This document shows positions 9,718 through 19,862 of a DNA stretch of 64,000 nt, piece after piece. Location: positions 1-64,000 of the forward strand of contig NZ_BMFK01000004.1 of assembly GCF_014638355.1 (NCBI RefSeq), in the 5' to 3' direction. Origin of the DNA: Priestia taiwanensis. Lineage in GTDB: Bacteria; Bacillota; Bacilli; Bacillales; Bacillaceae_G. The position numbers and the translations under genes are program-made. Within the stretch, counting starts at the first letter, position 1; the number at the start of each line of letters is the position of its first letter. The notes beneath the pieces were generated by a model. That model was given only the letters and a program-made list of their open reading frames with translations, was not told the origin of the DNA and searched no databases.

Positions 9718-9746
9718 AAGAAGCTAATGTTAGCTTCTTTTTTTTG
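9718..9746. terminator. Bidirectional terminator
   Basis: AAGAAGCTAA/TTAGCTTCTT stem with flanking A7/T8 runs between the convergent transporter and thioesterase genes. Confidence 0.9.
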
Positions 9747-10110
9747 CTACTGCAACTGTACAACGGGAAATACATACTAAATTCTCTTCTTCATCTACAA
9801 GACGTATATCCCATACCATCGTTGTTTTTCCTTGGTGTAGGACTGTTCCAATTGCGGTTACAATACCATCTCGCTTCGAACGCACATGGTTGGCGTTAAT
9901 TTCTAATCCGAAACAAAGTTCGCTTTCTTGATCAATTAAATGATACGTTCCAATACTCGCTACCGTTTCAGCTAATGCAACAGAAGCTCCTCCATGTAAA
10001 AAACCAAACGGCTGACGTGTTGCATCATGAACTGGCATTGTTGCAATTACCTTGCCATCTGTTATTTCTTTTACTTCAATTCCTAACGCACCTAATAATG
10101 TATGTTCCAT
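9730..10110 (-). CDS. menI: Hotdog-fold thioesterase, MenI/YuxO-like
   Basis: 126 residues, PaaI/MenI hotdog fold. The conserved FGFLHGGASVALAETVAS helix carries the catalytic region (HGG and the Glu following it), then a five-stranded sheet with GLEINANHVRS. In Bacillus the yuxO product removes CoA from DHNA-CoA in menaquinone synthesis. AGGTGGAG precedes the chosen ATG (MEHTLLG); the open frame extends upstream without a start site. Confidence 0.85.
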   Translation of the reverse strand: MEHTLLGALGIEVKEITDGKVIATMPVHDATRQPFGFLHGGASVALAETVASIGTYHLIDQESELCFGLEINANHVRSKRDGIVTAIGTVLHQGKTTMVWDIRLVDEEENLVCISRCTVAVAKKRS

Positions 10111-10187
10111 CTTCTCCACCTCTTCGTATAGTATTGTCTTCTTTCCCCAAACTACTAACATACCCCATCCAAAAAGGAGGCACTCTC

Positions 10188-10883
10188 TTGTTACGAAAAA
10201 TAATCTATGCACTCTTATGCTTCTTCTTATTCACATCAACCGCTTCTGGAAAAAGTGATACTCCTGTTTCTGTCACAACAAAAACAGAATCACAAAAAAC
10301 ACCCGTTCTCTCCTATGAACTTAATATCCCTCTTTTCTCACGTATAAAGGATGAGAAATTACAACGAAAGCTCAATAAACATATGCGAAATGAAATCCAT
10401 TCATTTAAATATATGTTACAACGTGCTGCAAAAAAAGCATATATAGAAGCCAACAAAAATAACCTCCCTTTTCGTCCATTTGAAGGAAAAGTCACCTATC
10501 AGATTAGCTTAAATAAAGGGCGCTTCTTAAGCTTTGTTCTTTCTTTCTATCAATATACAGGTGGAGCGCATGGCATGACAACGTGGAAAGCATACACAAT
10601 TGATATTCAAAATGCTCATGAACTTACGTTGGAAGACTTATTCCATAACGGCGCATCGTGCAAAACTTTTATTACAAATGAAATTACGAAACAAATTCAA
10701 GAAAATCCGTCTATTTATTTTCCAAATGCTGTTCAAACCGTCCAACAGAAAAACACCTTTTCCTTTTACTTAACAGAAGAAGGAATTGTTGTCTTTTTTC
10801 CACTCTACGAAATTGCTCCTTACTCAAGCGGAATACGAACATTTCTTATTCCATATGCAACGTGCAAACCTTACGTAAAATAA
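10188..10883 (+). CDS. Secreted DUF3298/DUF4163-type protein
   Basis: 231 residues. TTG start after AAGGAGG. A signal peptide (about 1-21, IIYALLCFFLFTSTASG) is followed by a PdaC/RsiV-like domain: an SYELNIPLFS strand, a helix, YTGGAHGMTTWKAYTID and C-terminal VVFFPLYEIAPYSSG, which match the DUF4163 then DUF3298 order. Such domains often accompany peptidoglycan binding or lysozyme sensing (RsiV). Extracytoplasmic; substrate unknown. Ends before a hairpin shared with pepA. Confidence 0.8.
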   Translation: MLRKIIYALLCFFLFTSTASGKSDTPVSVTTKTESQKTPVLSYELNIPLFSRIKDEKLQRKLNKHMRNEIHSFKYMLQRAAKKAYIEANKNNLPFRPFEGKVTYQISLNKGRFLSFVLSFYQYTGGAHGMTTWKAYTIDIQNAHELTLEDLFHNGASCKTFITNEITKQIQENPSIYFPNAVQTVQQKNTFSFYLTEEGIVVFFPLYEIAPYSSGIRTFLIPYATCKPYVK

Positions 10884-10911
10884 AGAGGAATGAATACATT
10901 CATCCCTCTTC
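10884..10911. terminator. Terminator between DUF3298 gene and pepA
   Basis: AAGAGGAATGAAT pairs imperfectly with ATTCATCCCTCTT; a short T-rich tail follows on the plus strand. Confidence 0.6.
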
Positions 10912-10919
10912 TTCGTTGC

Positions 10920-12413
10920 TTATTTCTCGAAACGCTCTACTAATGTTGCTAATGTACGGACCATAACACCCGTTCCACCAACAGGCCCTAATTTAGATAC
11001 TGATTTTGTTGAAGAAGTGCCAGCGATATCCAAGTGTACCCATGGCGTATCTTCTGCAAATTCACCTATAAAAGCACCGCCCATTACAGCATGCCCTTCA
11101 CGACCAGGTGAATTATTTAAGTCTGCAATTTTACTACCTCGAACACGCTCTTTATCACGGTCAAAAATCGGTAATTGCCATACATCTTCATCTTCTTCAA
11201 ACGCAGCTTCTAATACTTGCTCATACAGTGCTTCATTATTTGTCATCGCACCAGTTGTATGGTTACCTAATGCCACGATTACACCACCTGTTAATGTGGC
11301 CACATCAACAAGATAGTTTGCACCTAATTGCTTCGCGTATGTTACGCCATCCGCCAATACTAGACGACCTTCTGCATCTGTATTTAATACTTCAATTGTT
11401 TTTCCACTTAATGACGTAATCACATCATCTGGCTTGAACGCATGACCACTTACCATGTTATCCGTTGATGGAATAACTGCAAGGACATTTTGCTCCGGAC
11501 GTGTTTGAGCAATAATTTCCATTGCTCCTAATACAGAAGCAGCACCGCCCATATCCGTCTTCATGCCAATCATGCTAGGCGGCTGTTTTAACGAGTAACC
11601 ACCTGTATCGAACGTAATTCCTTTACCCACTAGACCAATAACATCTGTCCATTCTTCTTTTCCTTGATATTTAAGGACAATCATCTTCGGACGTTCTGTT
11701 GAGCCTTGGTTTACTGCTAATAAGGCACCCATACCAAGCTCTTGCATTTCTTCTTTTTCCACAATTGTGTATTCTATATCATACTTCTTCGCAAGTTCGA
11801 CTGCATAATTCGCTAAGTCTGTTGCTGTTAACTTATTGCTTGGTGTATTCACTAATGTACGTGCTGAATTCACTGCAAGACCGTAAATCTCTCCTACTTG
11901 CAATGCAGCTCCAATCTCTTCTTTATCTGCAGCACTAATAATTGTTACTTTCTCTACATCTACTTGTTCATTCTTTTTTGTTTTGAATCCTTCATATGTA
12001 TATGTACTCATCGGTAATGCTTGTCCAAGAAGATGTGCAACATCTAATACGTCTACCTTATCTGAAATGAATGAATCAGCTAGAACTGTTACTTCGGTTA
12101 ACTTCGCTACCTTCAATGCTTGGAATAATGCTCCGAAAGCTTCACGCACAACTTCTGTGCTACAAGCTTCTTTCTTGCCAAGTCCAACAAAATAGAAACG
12201 TTTAATTGTTTCATTTGCCAATGTGCGGATTTTAGAGATAGCATGTTTCTTCGTTGAAACATCCCCATCTTCTAATAACGTTTGCAACTGACCATTTAAT
12301 AGCATATTTACTTCTTCTACATTTGCAGAAAAACCTTTACCTTGATCAAATAAACCAACTACAACTACTTCATGTTCTGTGTGACGACTAATTTCTGTTT
12401 GAATATGAAACAC
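10920..12413 (-). CDS. pepA: Leucyl aminopeptidase (M17, PepA/YuiE)
   Basis: About 497 residues, cytosolic dimetal exopeptidase. The N-terminal macro-like domain (1-160) is followed by the catalytic domain with [17 protein letters not shown] (metal-binding Lys/Asp), [15 protein letters not shown] and the family signature [15 protein letters not shown] start chosen because GGAGGTG lies just upstream. Probably monocistronic. Confidence 0.93.
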   Translation of the reverse strand: MFHIQTEISRHTEHEVVVVGLFDQGKGFSANVEEVNMLLNGQLQTLLEDGDVSTKKHAISKIRTLANETIKRFYFVGLGKKEACSTEVVREAFGALFQALKVAKLTEVTVLADSFISDKVDVLDVAHLLGQALPMSTYTYEGFKTKKNEQVDVEKVTIISAADKEEIGAALQVGEIYGLAVNSARTLVNTPSNKLTATDLANYAVELAKKYDIEYTIVEKEEMQELGMGALLAVNQGSTERPKMIVLKYQGKEEWTDVIGLVGKGITFDTGGYSLKQPPSMIGMKTDMGGAASVLGAMEIIAQTRPEQNVLAVIPSTDNMVSGHAFKPDDVITSLSGKTIEVLNTDAEGRLVLADGVTYAKQLGANYLVDVATLTGGVIVALGNHTTGAMTNNEALYEQVLEAAFEEDEDVWQLPIFDRDKERVRGSKIADLNNSPGREGHAVMGGAFIGEFAEDTPWVHLDIAGTSSTKSVSKLGPVGGTGVMVRTLATLVERFEK

Positions 12414-12544
12414 ATTAAACACCTCCATCATTTTGATTTTTATTATAATTTAAATTTTTCTAAAAATCTATGAAGTTTATGTTAAATCATTGATTTCCCT
12501 CTATAAAAAAGCTCTTTCATCGTAAAGAACCTCACTTTCACTAT

Positions 12545-13066
12545 TCAATCTGTATATTGCTGGCGGAACACTTGCATTGACTCCTGTTCATTTAACACCG
12601 TTAACATTTCTTCTGTAAGTTTGCCTGTTCCTCGTTCCACGATATACACAGTTACTTCTTTCATGCCCCAGTCTTCATATACATCTCGTACCGTCTCAAA
12701 ATACAAATCAATCTTATTCCCTTTAATTGCACCACCAGTATCCGCAACAACACCGTAACCGTAACCTTGAATGAATAAGATTGTTCCAATTGGGAATATC
12801 TTTAGATCAGCAGCAATCGTCGAGTATAAGTCTCTCCTTACCTTTACACCGGAGTATGTAATACCATATGCCGGATCACCAGGACGCTTTCCAGTTGATT
12901 CGGCTCCTGCTGTATACCCTGTTGCAATTACCTTCGCAGTCGGATACTTCGACAAATCAATTGCTTGTTCCAGAGATACTTCTTCTGCCTTCCCTTGTTC
13001 CGAGTTATCCGCCGTACTCCCTTGCTCTAAGTTATCCACGGTAATCTCTTGTTTCGAATTATCCAT
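12545..13066 (-). CDS. 3D-domain protein without signal peptide (YuiC paralogue)
   Basis: 173 residues. The C-terminal half is the 3D (three-Asp) beta-barrel of MltA/RlpA-like wall hydrolases: [46 protein letters not shown], with the catalytic Asp cluster retained. About 75% similar by eye to its downstream-on-map neighbour at 13162, but the N terminus is a short Gln/Glu/Ser-rich stretch with repeated 'DNxEQG' units and no membrane anchor, so either it is cytosolic or the secretory start was lost. Good ribosome site (AAGGTGG). Confidence 0.85.
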   Translation of the reverse strand: MDNSKQEITVDNLEQGSTADNSEQGKAEEVSLEQAIDLSKYPTAKVIATGYTAGAESTGKRPGDPAYGITYSGVKVRRDLYSTIAADLKIFPIGTILFIQGYGYGVVADTGGAIKGNKIDLYFETVRDVYEDWGMKEVTVYIVERGTGKLTEEMLTVLNEQESMQVFRQQYTD

Positions 13067-13135
13067 TTAAACACCACCTTTACGTTTATATAAAGGTATA
13101 CGAAATCTATTTTAAAAGTATTCATTTATCCACAC

Positions 13136-13163
13136 GAAAAAAGCCCTTAGATTCCTAAGGACT
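13136..13163 (-). terminator. Terminator of yuiC
   Basis: AGCCCTTAG/CTAAGGACT stem with a T6 tail on the minus strand, overlapping the yuiC stop. Confidence 0.85.
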
Positions 13164-13836
13164 AATTTTTCGTTACGCGTTTCGTATATTGTTGTCTAAA
13201 CACTTGCATCGATTTTTGTTCATTTAATTCTGTTAGTGCTTCCTCTGTAAGTTTGCCAGTTCCTCGTTCTACAATATATACAGTCACTTGCTTCTTTCCC
13301 CACTGCTCATATACATCTTTCACTGTGTCAAAGTAAAGATCAAGTCTATTCCCCTTAATTGCACCGCCCTTATCCGCAACGACACCATATCCATACTCAG
13401 GAATAAATAATATCGTGCCTATCGGAAATACATTTAAATCTGCTGCAATTGTTGAATATAAATCACGCTTCACTTTCAAACCAGAATATGTAATACCGTA
13501 CGCTGGATTATTTGGATACTTTCCAGTTGATTCAAATCCTGCTGTATAGCCTGTTGCCACTACTTCTGCAGTTGGATATTTCGACCAATCAATCGCTTGT
13601 TCGAGTGGTACGTCTGTCTGAGTCTTTTGCTCTACATCATCCATTCCTACTACTTCTACACTACGTAACTTCGCTAAGCCGATTTTGGCGAAAGTTGGTT
13701 GTAGCTCTTCTTCGTACCACTGTTGGATATCCTCTTTTGTTACACCTGTAATAGACTGCAAAGTAGTTAACACAGCTAATAACAACAAAAGAATCATTCC
13801 AACGCGAATACACGTCTTTGTTATGATTGTTTTCAC
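13162..13836 (-). CDS. yuiC: 3D-domain protein YuiC
   Basis: About 224 residues. An N-terminal membrane anchor/signal (about 5-27, rich in Leu) is followed by an amphipathic linker and the 3D barrel ([34 protein letters not shown]). Homologues are Sps/YuiC muralytic transglycosylases related to resuscitation factors. GTG start chosen, with GGAGTG 6 nt upstream. It forms a tandem pair with the signal-less paralogue. Confidence 0.85.
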   Translation of the reverse strand: MKTIITKTCIRVGMILLLLLAVLTTLQSITGVTKEDIQQWYEEELQPTFAKIGLAKLRSVEVVGMDDVEQKTQTDVPLEQAIDWSKYPTAEVVATGYTAGFESTGKYPNNPAYGITYSGLKVKRDLYSTIAADLNVFPIGTILFIPEYGYGVVADKGGAIKGNRLDLYFDTVKDVYEQWGKKQVTVYIVERGTGKLTEEALTELNEQKSMQVFRQQYTKRVTKN

Positions 13837-13890
13837 TATCAACACTCCTATCCACCATTAATGTGAACAAAAGGAGTTTATTTTATACAC

Positions 13891-13920
13891 AAAAAGACTC
13901 TCTTTCATGAAAGAGAGTCT
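13891..13920 (-). terminator. Terminator of yuiB
   Basis: Perfect 12-bp stem AGACTCTCTTTC/GAAAGAGAGTCT directly after the yuiB stop, with a short T-run on the minus strand. Confidence 0.85.
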
Positions 13921-14242
13921 AAAACATTTGATAACCTCGATTTCGCAACATACGAATAACGATACCCGATACAATTGCACCACCCATACCAGCTGCCAAA
14001 ATTATAATATCAGCTGAGGCAAGTCCAACTAGCGTTTGCTTCAATTCCACAAAGGAATCAGATGGATTTGTGAAATAATTACTTAACTCGACTGTACTAA
14101 TAAAAAGAAGAGCTACAATCGGATAAATAATAACCATTACCCACGTTGCTCGTAATAACATATTTAATAGAAAACCAATTCCAAAAAACAACACAAAAAA
14201 CAATACCATTGATAAAATCACGACTGGTATGCTCATTGTCAT
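13919..14242 (-). CDS. yuiB: Membrane protein YuiB
   Basis: 107 residues with three hydrophobic segments (about 4-28, 33-55, 78-100), the last glycine-rich (IILAAGMGGAIVSGIVIRML). Matches the YuiB family of unknown function. It sits next to the NDH-2 gene, as in B. subtilis. Start chosen 9 nt after GGGG. Confidence 0.8.
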   Translation of the reverse strand: MTMSIPVVILSMVLFFVLFFGIGFLLNMLLRATWVMVIIYPIVALLFISTVELSNYFTNPSDSFVELKQTLVGLASADIIILAAGMGGAIVSGIVIRMLRNRGYQMF

Positions 14243-14310
14243 TATAACCAACCCCTTTTTCCCCTTACTACTCCCTAAGTGTACGAAATTTAGGAAAGAA
14301 ACGTCAAATA

Positions 14311-14344
14311 AAAAGCAAGCTTCTAAGAAAGAAGCTTGCTTTTA
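14311..14344 (-). terminator. Terminator of NDH-2 gene
   Basis: AAAAGCAAGCTTCT/AGAAGCTTGCTTTT stem after the yumB stop codon. Confidence 0.85.
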
Positions 14345-14355
14345 TCATATTTAAA

Positions 14356-15567
14356 TTAGAATACCTTGAATTTACCTTTTTTCATTACTAAGCCAGCGCC
14401 GCCTAATAAGAATAAGCTACGGTTGTCGATAACTTTCTTCATGAATGAAGCTTTCCAGCCATAGATCTTCTTACCGAATACAACACCCATTGCATCGTCA
14501 TGACCTAATGAACATACTGTACCTTTGTTGTCGAACTTGAACTCAGTCATTTCACCTTTACCACGAACTAATACTGCTACGTTCTTCGCACATACTTCTG
14601 CTTCTTGAAGCGCGATTTGTGCTGTTGGTGGATATGGACGGTCGTTCTCTGGGTTCATGATTGCTGCACAGTCACCGATAATGAAGACTTTGTCATCTTC
14701 TGGTAAGCGTAAGTCACCCGTTACCATCACACGGCCACGAACTGCATTGAATCCAGCTTTTTCTACTAATGAGCTACCGCGTACGCCTGCTGCCCATACA
14801 ACTGTAGCTGCTTTAATTTCTTCTACTTCTTCACCTTTTGCTACAACGATACCTTCTGGTGTACATTCTTTAATTGCTGTACCGATTTTGAATTCTACGC
14901 CTTTTTTCTCTAAGTGAGCTACTGCATATTCCACTAAATCAGAATCGAATCCTGGTAATACCATTGGTGCAGCCTCTACACAGATTAAACGTACTTTCTC
15001 ACGAGGTACTGCATACTCTTCACATAATTGTGGAATACGATTTCCTAATTCACCTAAGAATTCGATACCTGTGAATCCAGCACCACCAACAACGATTGTT
15101 AATAACTCATCGCGTTGCTCTGTGCGGTATTTAGAGAACATGTACTCCATGTGCTCACGAATTTCGCGGCATGCGTTAATGTTAGCAATTGAGAAGGCAT
15201 GCTCTTTTAAACCTTTGATTCCAAAAGTTTCTGATTCAAATCCTAACGATACAACTAAGTAGTCATATTCTAATTCACCGTTCTCTAGGATGACTTTTTG
15301 CTCGTCTTTTTTGATATCAGTTACTGTATCTTGAACAAACGTTACTTTTGAGTTAAGAAGACTCTTGATATCTACACACATTTTGTCATGGTGTAATGTA
15401 CCAGCTGCTGCTTCATGTAACCAAGTTGACTCATAATGATAGCTGTTCTTATTTACTAATGTAATTGCTGCTTCATTTATTCCTAACTTCTTTTGTAAAT
15501 CTACTGCTGTTTTTAGTCCTGCATATCCTGCACCTAAAATAACGACTTTTGGCTTATTCACCGTCAT
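14356..15567 (-). CDS. yumB: Type II NADH dehydrogenase (NDH-2), YumB-like
   Basis: 403 residues, membrane-associated flavoprotein passing electrons from NADH to menaquinone. N-terminal FAD motif [17 protein letters not shown]-binding [13 protein letters not shown] in the middle, FIIGDCAA (FAD ATG motif), and a C-terminal amphipathic/hydrophobic tail ([15 protein letters not shown]) that should anchor it. ATG start follows AGGTGG. The upstream region contains only a half match to a Rex box, so redox regulation is not established. Confidence 0.93.
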   Translation of the reverse strand: MTVNKPKVVILGAGYAGLKTAVDLQKKLGINEAAITLVNKNSYHYESTWLHEAAAGTLHHDKMCVDIKSLLNSKVTFVQDTVTDIKKDEQKVILENGELEYDYLVVSLGFESETFGIKGLKEHAFSIANINACREIREHMEYMFSKYRTEQRDELLTIVVGGAGFTGIEFLGELGNRIPQLCEEYAVPREKVRLICVEAAPMVLPGFDSDLVEYAVAHLEKKGVEFKIGTAIKECTPEGIVVAKGEEVEEIKAATVVWAAGVRGSSLVEKAGFNAVRGRVMVTGDLRLPEDDKVFIIGDCAAIMNPENDRPYPPTAQIALQEAEVCAKNVAVLVRGKGEMTEFKFDNKGTVCSLGHDDAMGVVFGKKIYGWKASFMKKVIDNRSLFLLGGAGLVMKKGKFKVF

Positions 15568-16005
15568 ACAACCACCTTTTTTTAAATTAATAAAGATTGT
15601 GAAATTATAAACATAAGAAGTCACTGAAAGACTATCGACCTATGTTTAACATACATACATTACGCAATCGTACAAAATTGTCACAAAAAATTAACAAGTT
15701 CTATATTACATATTAGTCATTTTCCCTTAATATTTCAAGTAGTTTCTCTATTATCTGCATTCTAGAAAAATATAGATAATTCCAACAAAAACACTATCTA
15801 TACTGTGCAAATGAATTATACGATAATAACCCCTCATAATAGATGAAAATCTTCCTTATATCTTTTTTATAGTGTGAGCGATGGATCCTTGCTGTATGCT
15901 AGGAAATTTTATGAAAAGTCACGCCTTTTTGCAAAGCTATTTCCTGTAACTTATGATATGATTTACATGTAGAAAATGCTTACATAATTTAGGGAGGGTA
16001 TATAT
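15568..16005. other. Divergent regulatory region yumB/yumC
   Basis: About 440 AT-rich bp between divergent oxidoreductase genes. No open frame with a ribosome site and no RNA gene recognised. Both promoters must lie here; candidate boxes were too weak to place. Confidence 0.5.
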
Positions 16006-16989
16006 ATGCAAGAGAAGGTTTATGATATTACAATTATCGGCGGTGGACCAACAGGTCTATTTACTGCTTTCTATGGTGGCATGAGACAAGCATCTGTGAA
16101 AATTATCGAGAGCTTGCCACAACTTGGTGGACAACTTTCTGCATTATATCCAGAAAAATACATTTATGATGTTGCAGGATTTCCAAAAGTACGTGCACAA
16201 GAACTAGTAGATAATTTAAAAGAACAAATGAAAAAGTTCGAACCTACTATTTGCCTTGAAGAATCTGTAAGTACAATTGAAAAATTAGAAGATGGCACAT
16301 TCAAATTAACAACAAATCAACAAACACACTATTCTAAATCAGTTATTATTACAGCTGGAAACGGGGCATTCCAACCTCGTCGTCTTGAGCTTGATAATGC
16401 TATTCAATATGAGAAAGCAAACCTTCACTACTTTGTAGATGATATGAACAAATTCGCGGGCAAGAAAGTCGTTGTGTTCGGTGGCGGGGACTCTGCTGTA
16501 GACTGGGCATTAATGTTAGAGCCAATCGCAGAAAAAGTAACAATCATTCACCGTCGTGACAAATTCCGTGCGCACGAACATTCTGTTGAGACGTTATTAA
16601 ATTCAAAAATAGAAATTAAAACACCTTACGTACCTCATGCACTTATTGGTGAAGGCAACATTACACAAGTTGTCATTGAAGAAGTAGGTACAGGTACACA
16701 AGAAACAATCGACGTAGACGATGTAATCGTAAACTACGGTTTCGTTTCTTCATTAGGACCGATTAAAGATTGGGGATTAGAAATCCAAAAGAACTCCATC
16801 TTAGTTAATTCAAAAATGGAAACAAACATCCCTGGTATTTATGCTGCTGGTGATATTTGTACATATGAAGGCAAAGTAAAGTTAATTGCATGTGGATTCG
16901 GTGAGGCACCAACAGCCGTAAACAATGCAAAAGCACATATCGATCCAAAAGCAAAGCTTCAACCGATGCATAGCTCAAGCATGTTCTAA
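16006..16989 (+). CDS. yumC: Ferredoxin/flavodoxin--NADP+ reductase, YumC-type
   Basis: 327 residues, thioredoxin-reductase-like fold. FAD motif [21 protein letters not shown] motif [10 protein letters not shown] with the downstream arginines [10 protein letters not shown] that read the 2'-phosphate, and [14 protein letters not shown]. The TrxB CxxC redox pair is absent, which marks the YumC branch. Reduces ferredoxin or flavodoxin with NADPH. Strong site GGGAGGG precedes the ATG. Confidence 0.93.
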   Translation: MQEKVYDITIIGGGPTGLFTAFYGGMRQASVKIIESLPQLGGQLSALYPEKYIYDVAGFPKVRAQELVDNLKEQMKKFEPTICLEESVSTIEKLEDGTFKLTTNQQTHYSKSVIITAGNGAFQPRRLELDNAIQYEKANLHYFVDDMNKFAGKKVVVFGGGDSAVDWALMLEPIAEKVTIIHRRDKFRAHEHSVETLLNSKIEIKTPYVPHALIGEGNITQVVIEEVGTGTQETIDVDDVIVNYGFVSSLGPIKDWGLEIQKNSILVNSKMETNIPGIYAAGDICTYEGKVKLIACGFGEAPTAVNNAKAHIDPKAKLQPMHSSSMF

Positions 16990-17016
16990 AATAGAACAAA
17001 AATTGATTAAACGTTT

Positions 17017-17052
17017 AAAAAGTGTGATAATATTCTTATCGCACTTTTTTTG
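17017..17052 (+). terminator. Terminator of yumC
   Basis: AAAAAGTGTGATAA/TTATCGCACTTTTTT stem ending in a T-run. Confidence 0.85.
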
Positions 17053-17112
17053 TTGCACAAATGAAAGAGTTCTATCACTCTTTGGCCTATTTCGATAAAG
17101 AGAGGATTACAT

Positions 17113-18357
17113 ATGCAAAATTCGTACGACAATACATTAAAAATAGAAAAAGCTTCTATTTTAAAAAACCAAAACTTCTTATTTTTATGGTTAGGTGCTC
17201 TCTTATCAGGGATTGCCATTTCTTTTTTCACGTTTTCTCAAACATGGTACATCGTCAAAACATTAAACTTAGAGGCATCACTTGGCATTGTATTAGTTGC
17301 GACAAGTGTCCCACGTCTATTACTTATGATTGTTGGCGGGGCACTCGCAGATAAATTCCCAAAAAACCGCATTATGGTTACATCCAATATTTTTCGTATG
17401 TTATTAGTGCTTGGATTAATTCTATTGCTTCAACAGCATACCTTATCTCTTCTTACATTCACCCTTTTTGGCATTATGTTCGGGATATTAGATGCTTTCT
17501 TCTGGTCAGCAGACGGGTCTATCCTTCCAGAAATTATTCGAAAAGATCAGCTAACAGAAGCAAATTCAATCACACAAATGACAAATCAGTCGAGCTTAAT
17601 TATCGGTCCAATTATTGCTGGATTTATGATTAAACTTGGTACATATGAAACAGTATTCACGATGTCGGCAATTCTTCTTCTACTATCAGCTATTTGTATT
17701 TTTTTCATGAAATTACCGAAGAAAGAAATCACATCTGATAAAGAAACAAGTATGCTCACATCCATTAAAGAAGGAATCCTATATGTCAAGGAATCACCTT
17801 TCATCTCTGCGTTATTATTTTGTAGCGTGTTCATTAATTTATTCTTAATTGGTCCGATGCAAATCGGCTTTCCACTTTTTGCGAAAAATGTCTTAAACGG
17901 AGATTCTGTTACATTCAGTTATTTAGAAAGTTCAGTTGCGGTTGGGATGGCAATTGGCGCGATTGGCGTAGTTCTCTTACGACTCAAGAAAAAGCGTGGT
18001 ATATTCTGTCTCACCATGTTACTACTAGCCGGAGCGTTTTTCTTCGCGTTAAGCTTTACAAGTACACTATGGATGTCCTTAGGAATGGGAGTATTATTTG
18101 GTATATCCGTCGCCGCTGCGGCTATTCCAATGATGGCAATCTTACAAATGATTGTAAGTGAGAACATGATGGGACGCGTCATGAGCTTAATGATGCTTTC
18201 TTCCATGGGGCTTATCCCGGTGTCATATGGGCTTACCTCTATCGTTTTATACACAGGAATTGGCATTCAGTATATTTTAGCTACTGGAGCTATTTTCGTT
18301 ATCCTATTTGCACTATATGCATACATAAGCATTCCCGCAGTACGGAATTTCAACTAA
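17113..18357 (+). CDS. MFS transporter
   Basis: 414 residues with about 12 transmembrane segments. The loop 2-3 motif GGALADKFPKNRIMV is the MFS motif A, and the half-repeat structure and length fit the enterobactin/macrolide-exporter-like MFS_3 group. Likely a drug or metabolite exporter; substrate unknown. GAGAGG precedes the ATG. Monocistronic. Confidence 0.88.
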   Translation: MQNSYDNTLKIEKASILKNQNFLFLWLGALLSGIAISFFTFSQTWYIVKTLNLEASLGIVLVATSVPRLLLMIVGGALADKFPKNRIMVTSNIFRMLLVLGLILLLQQHTLSLLTFTLFGIMFGILDAFFWSADGSILPEIIRKDQLTEANSITQMTNQSSLIIGPIIAGFMIKLGTYETVFTMSAILLLLSAICIFFMKLPKKEITSDKETSMLTSIKEGILYVKESPFISALLFCSVFINLFLIGPMQIGFPLFAKNVLNGDSVTFSYLESSVAVGMAIGAIGVVLLRLKKKRGIFCLTMLLLAGAFFFALSFTSTLWMSLGMGVLFGISVAAAAIPMMAILQMIVSENMMGRVMSLMMLSSMGLIPVSYGLTSIVLYTGIGIQYILATGAIFVILFALYAYISIPAVRNFN

Positions 18358-18397
18358 AAAAGTACCTCTCTGAACAATACAGAGAGGTACTTTTTTA
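18357..18397 (+). terminator. Terminator of MFS gene
   Basis: AAAAAAGTACCTCTCTG/CAGAGAGGTACTTTTTT, a 17-bp perfect stem. Confidence 0.92.
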
Positions 18398-18572
18398 GTT
18401 TTACCAAACATTTTTTATATTCCTTTTTAATAATTATATATTGAAAAACAATAAATAATTATGTATTATACAAACATACTACTTTACAAAGTATGTGATG
18501 AAGCATCACGTTTTTTAAACTAACTATTTTTTGACAGACTAAATAATTCACTCTACTATCGGAGGTTTTAAC

Positions 18573-18785
18573 ATGAAGAAAAAATATTTATTTATCGGTA
18601 TTCCACTACTTCTTACAATTGCTTGTATGATTAGCTTTCAACTCATTGGTTCCGAAGTAGCTCCAGATGGTACACTTGTCGAACCATTCTTCTTACTACC
18701 TATTGGTTACTTATTCCTCGCAATTAGTATTGTTTCAGCTATATTAATTGGTATTACATCATTCATGAAAACAGTAAAACAATAA
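18573..18785 (+). CDS. DUF3955 membrane protein
   Basis: 70 residues, two hydrophobic segments (about 4-25 and 40-63) around the conserved GSEVAPDGTLVEPFFLLPIG loop typical of DUF3955. Function unknown. Strong site CGGAGG before the ATG. Ends at a bidirectional terminator. Confidence 0.8.
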   Translation: MKKKYLFIGIPLLLTIACMISFQLIGSEVAPDGTLVEPFFLLPIGYLFLAISIVSAILIGITSFMKTVKQ

Positions 18786-18831
18786 CGAAGAAAGTCCCTT
18801 TAACTTGAAAAAGTTAAAGGGACTTTCTTCG
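18786..18831. terminator. Bidirectional terminator
   Basis: Perfect 20-bp stem (CGAAGAAAGTCCCTTTAACT with its complement) between the DUF3955 and VOC genes. Confidence 0.92.
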
Positions 18832-19263
18832 TTAAAATGCGAGCATCGCGCCTCTTTCATCAAAGATAGAATCTGGATTCCACGCTACTTCCCATAGATT
18901 ATTTTCTAAATCAGCGAAGTAAGAAGTACGCCCACCCCAAAATGCATCACTTGGTTCACGTAAGATTTTCCCGCCACCTTGACGAACCTCTTCAATTATC
19001 ATGTCTACTTGTTCTATCTTGTCTACATTAATAGCAAACGTGACACCACGGAATGTTTCTTTATCTTGTGCAAGCGGCACACCAGCATCTTTCGCTAACT
19101 CTTCAATCGGAAATAACGTTAACATAATACCTGCTGTCTTAAATGCTGCATACTTATCTGAACTAAATTCTGTTTCTTTCCAGCCTAAAGATTGATAGAA
19201 CTTTCGAAGCTCAGGTAAATTGTATGCACCAATTGTTACTAAGCTAATTCGTTGTAAAATCAT
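18832..19263 (-). CDS. VOC-superfamily (glyoxalase-like) protein
   Basis: 143 residues in the paired beta-alpha-beta-beta-beta arrangement. N-terminal RISLVTIGAYNLPELRKFYQSLGWKE (shown as two shorter parts: RISLVTIGA, LRKFYQSLGW) and C-terminal SYFADLENNLWEVAWNP carry typical VOC metal-ligand positions. Dioxygenase, lyase or resistance function cannot be told apart. It is the last host gene before the integrated element. Confidence 0.85.
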   Translation of the reverse strand: MILQRISLVTIGAYNLPELRKFYQSLGWKETEFSSDKYAAFKTAGIMLTLFPIEELAKDAGVPLAQDKETFRGVTFAINVDKIEQVDMIIEEVRQGGGKILREPSDAFWGGRTSYFADLENNLWEVAWNPDSIFDERGAMLAF

Positions 19264-19333
19264 AATTATTCCTCCATTCTCTTCGATACCAAGAGGAAAT
19301 TCGACACTATGCTTCCTTGTTCCTTTTTCTTAT

Positions 19334-19372
19334 AAAAAATGCCGCTATGATAACTACTATCATAGCGGCATT
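19334..19372 (-). terminator. Native terminator of the yutM/erpA gene, displaced by the element
   Basis: 15-bp perfect stem AATGCCGCTATGATA/TATCATAGCGGCATT with a T6 tail on the minus strand. It follows the 3' fragment of yutM at attL. Before integration it would have directly followed the intact gene now at 39476; it is now about 20 kb away. Confidence 0.85.
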
Positions 19373-19381
19373 CTCTTAATA

Positions 19382-19476
19382 GCTTAACACTCTTCTGGCT
19401 TACCGGCGTTTGTTGCCGTACGGAATGACGATCCACACCCACATGATGCAATCGCATTTGGATTATCAATTGTAAA
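19382..19476. repeat. attL: 95-bp copy of the 3' end of yutM
   Basis: Identical over 95 bp to 39474-39568. It encodes the last ~31 codons and stop of the Fe-S carrier gene on the minus strand. Identity stops sharply at both ends (A versus G on the left; TTAC versus CCCT on the right). The element lies between the two copies, so this is the attachment repeat left by site-specific integration. Confidence 0.92.
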
Positions 19477-19862
19477 TTACACGGTCAGTTTACGTTAGAC
19501 TAAAACGCAGTAGTATCAGTGTTTCCCCCACTTTTGCTGGGTTGTTTCCGTTCAATATGATTGTGTACACCACTTATCCTCAACGATGTACCTCGTTATC
19601 CACATTTTACCCAAACTTTCACGTATGTACAAGCGTTTTTGTGAGTAAGTTTTCGATTTTATCCACATATAAACAAAAAAAGGCGAGTCTCCCGATTAAG
19701 GAAGACCCGCCATTTAACGTAATACAATAGGTAATACTTTTACCCGTTAGAATACTAATAGTCGACTAATTATATAGAGGTTGTAATTAGCAGGCTACAA
19801 TCGAAGGAATAGCCGTTTAAATACGATTCTATACGCCCTATCGTATTACAAACTACTCCTTA
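19477..19862. other. Left-end non-coding region with two DnaA-box matches
   Basis: 386 bp without a gene. Two perfect TTATCCACA matches (19596-19604, 19659-19667) 63 bp apart on the same strand, a third near-match TTATCCTCA at 19574, and a terminator. In an excised circle this region would lie directly upstream of the integrase. It could be a replication origin or recombinase arm region; neither is proven. Confidence 0.5.
19674..19711 (-). terminator. Terminator of the VLP/tape-measure transcription unit
   Basis: GGCGAGTCT/AGACCCGCC stem (one G-U) with a T7 tail on the minus strand, at the left end of the element. Confidence 0.8.

Noticed and set aside
15590-15612. Rex operator upstream of the NDH-2 gene
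   Set aside because: Only one half (TTGTGAAAT) matches; the other half is too degenerate to claim.
19266-19469. Minus-strand frame across attL
   Set aside because: It is a different reading frame of the duplicated yutM 3' end running through the terminator; no start site.
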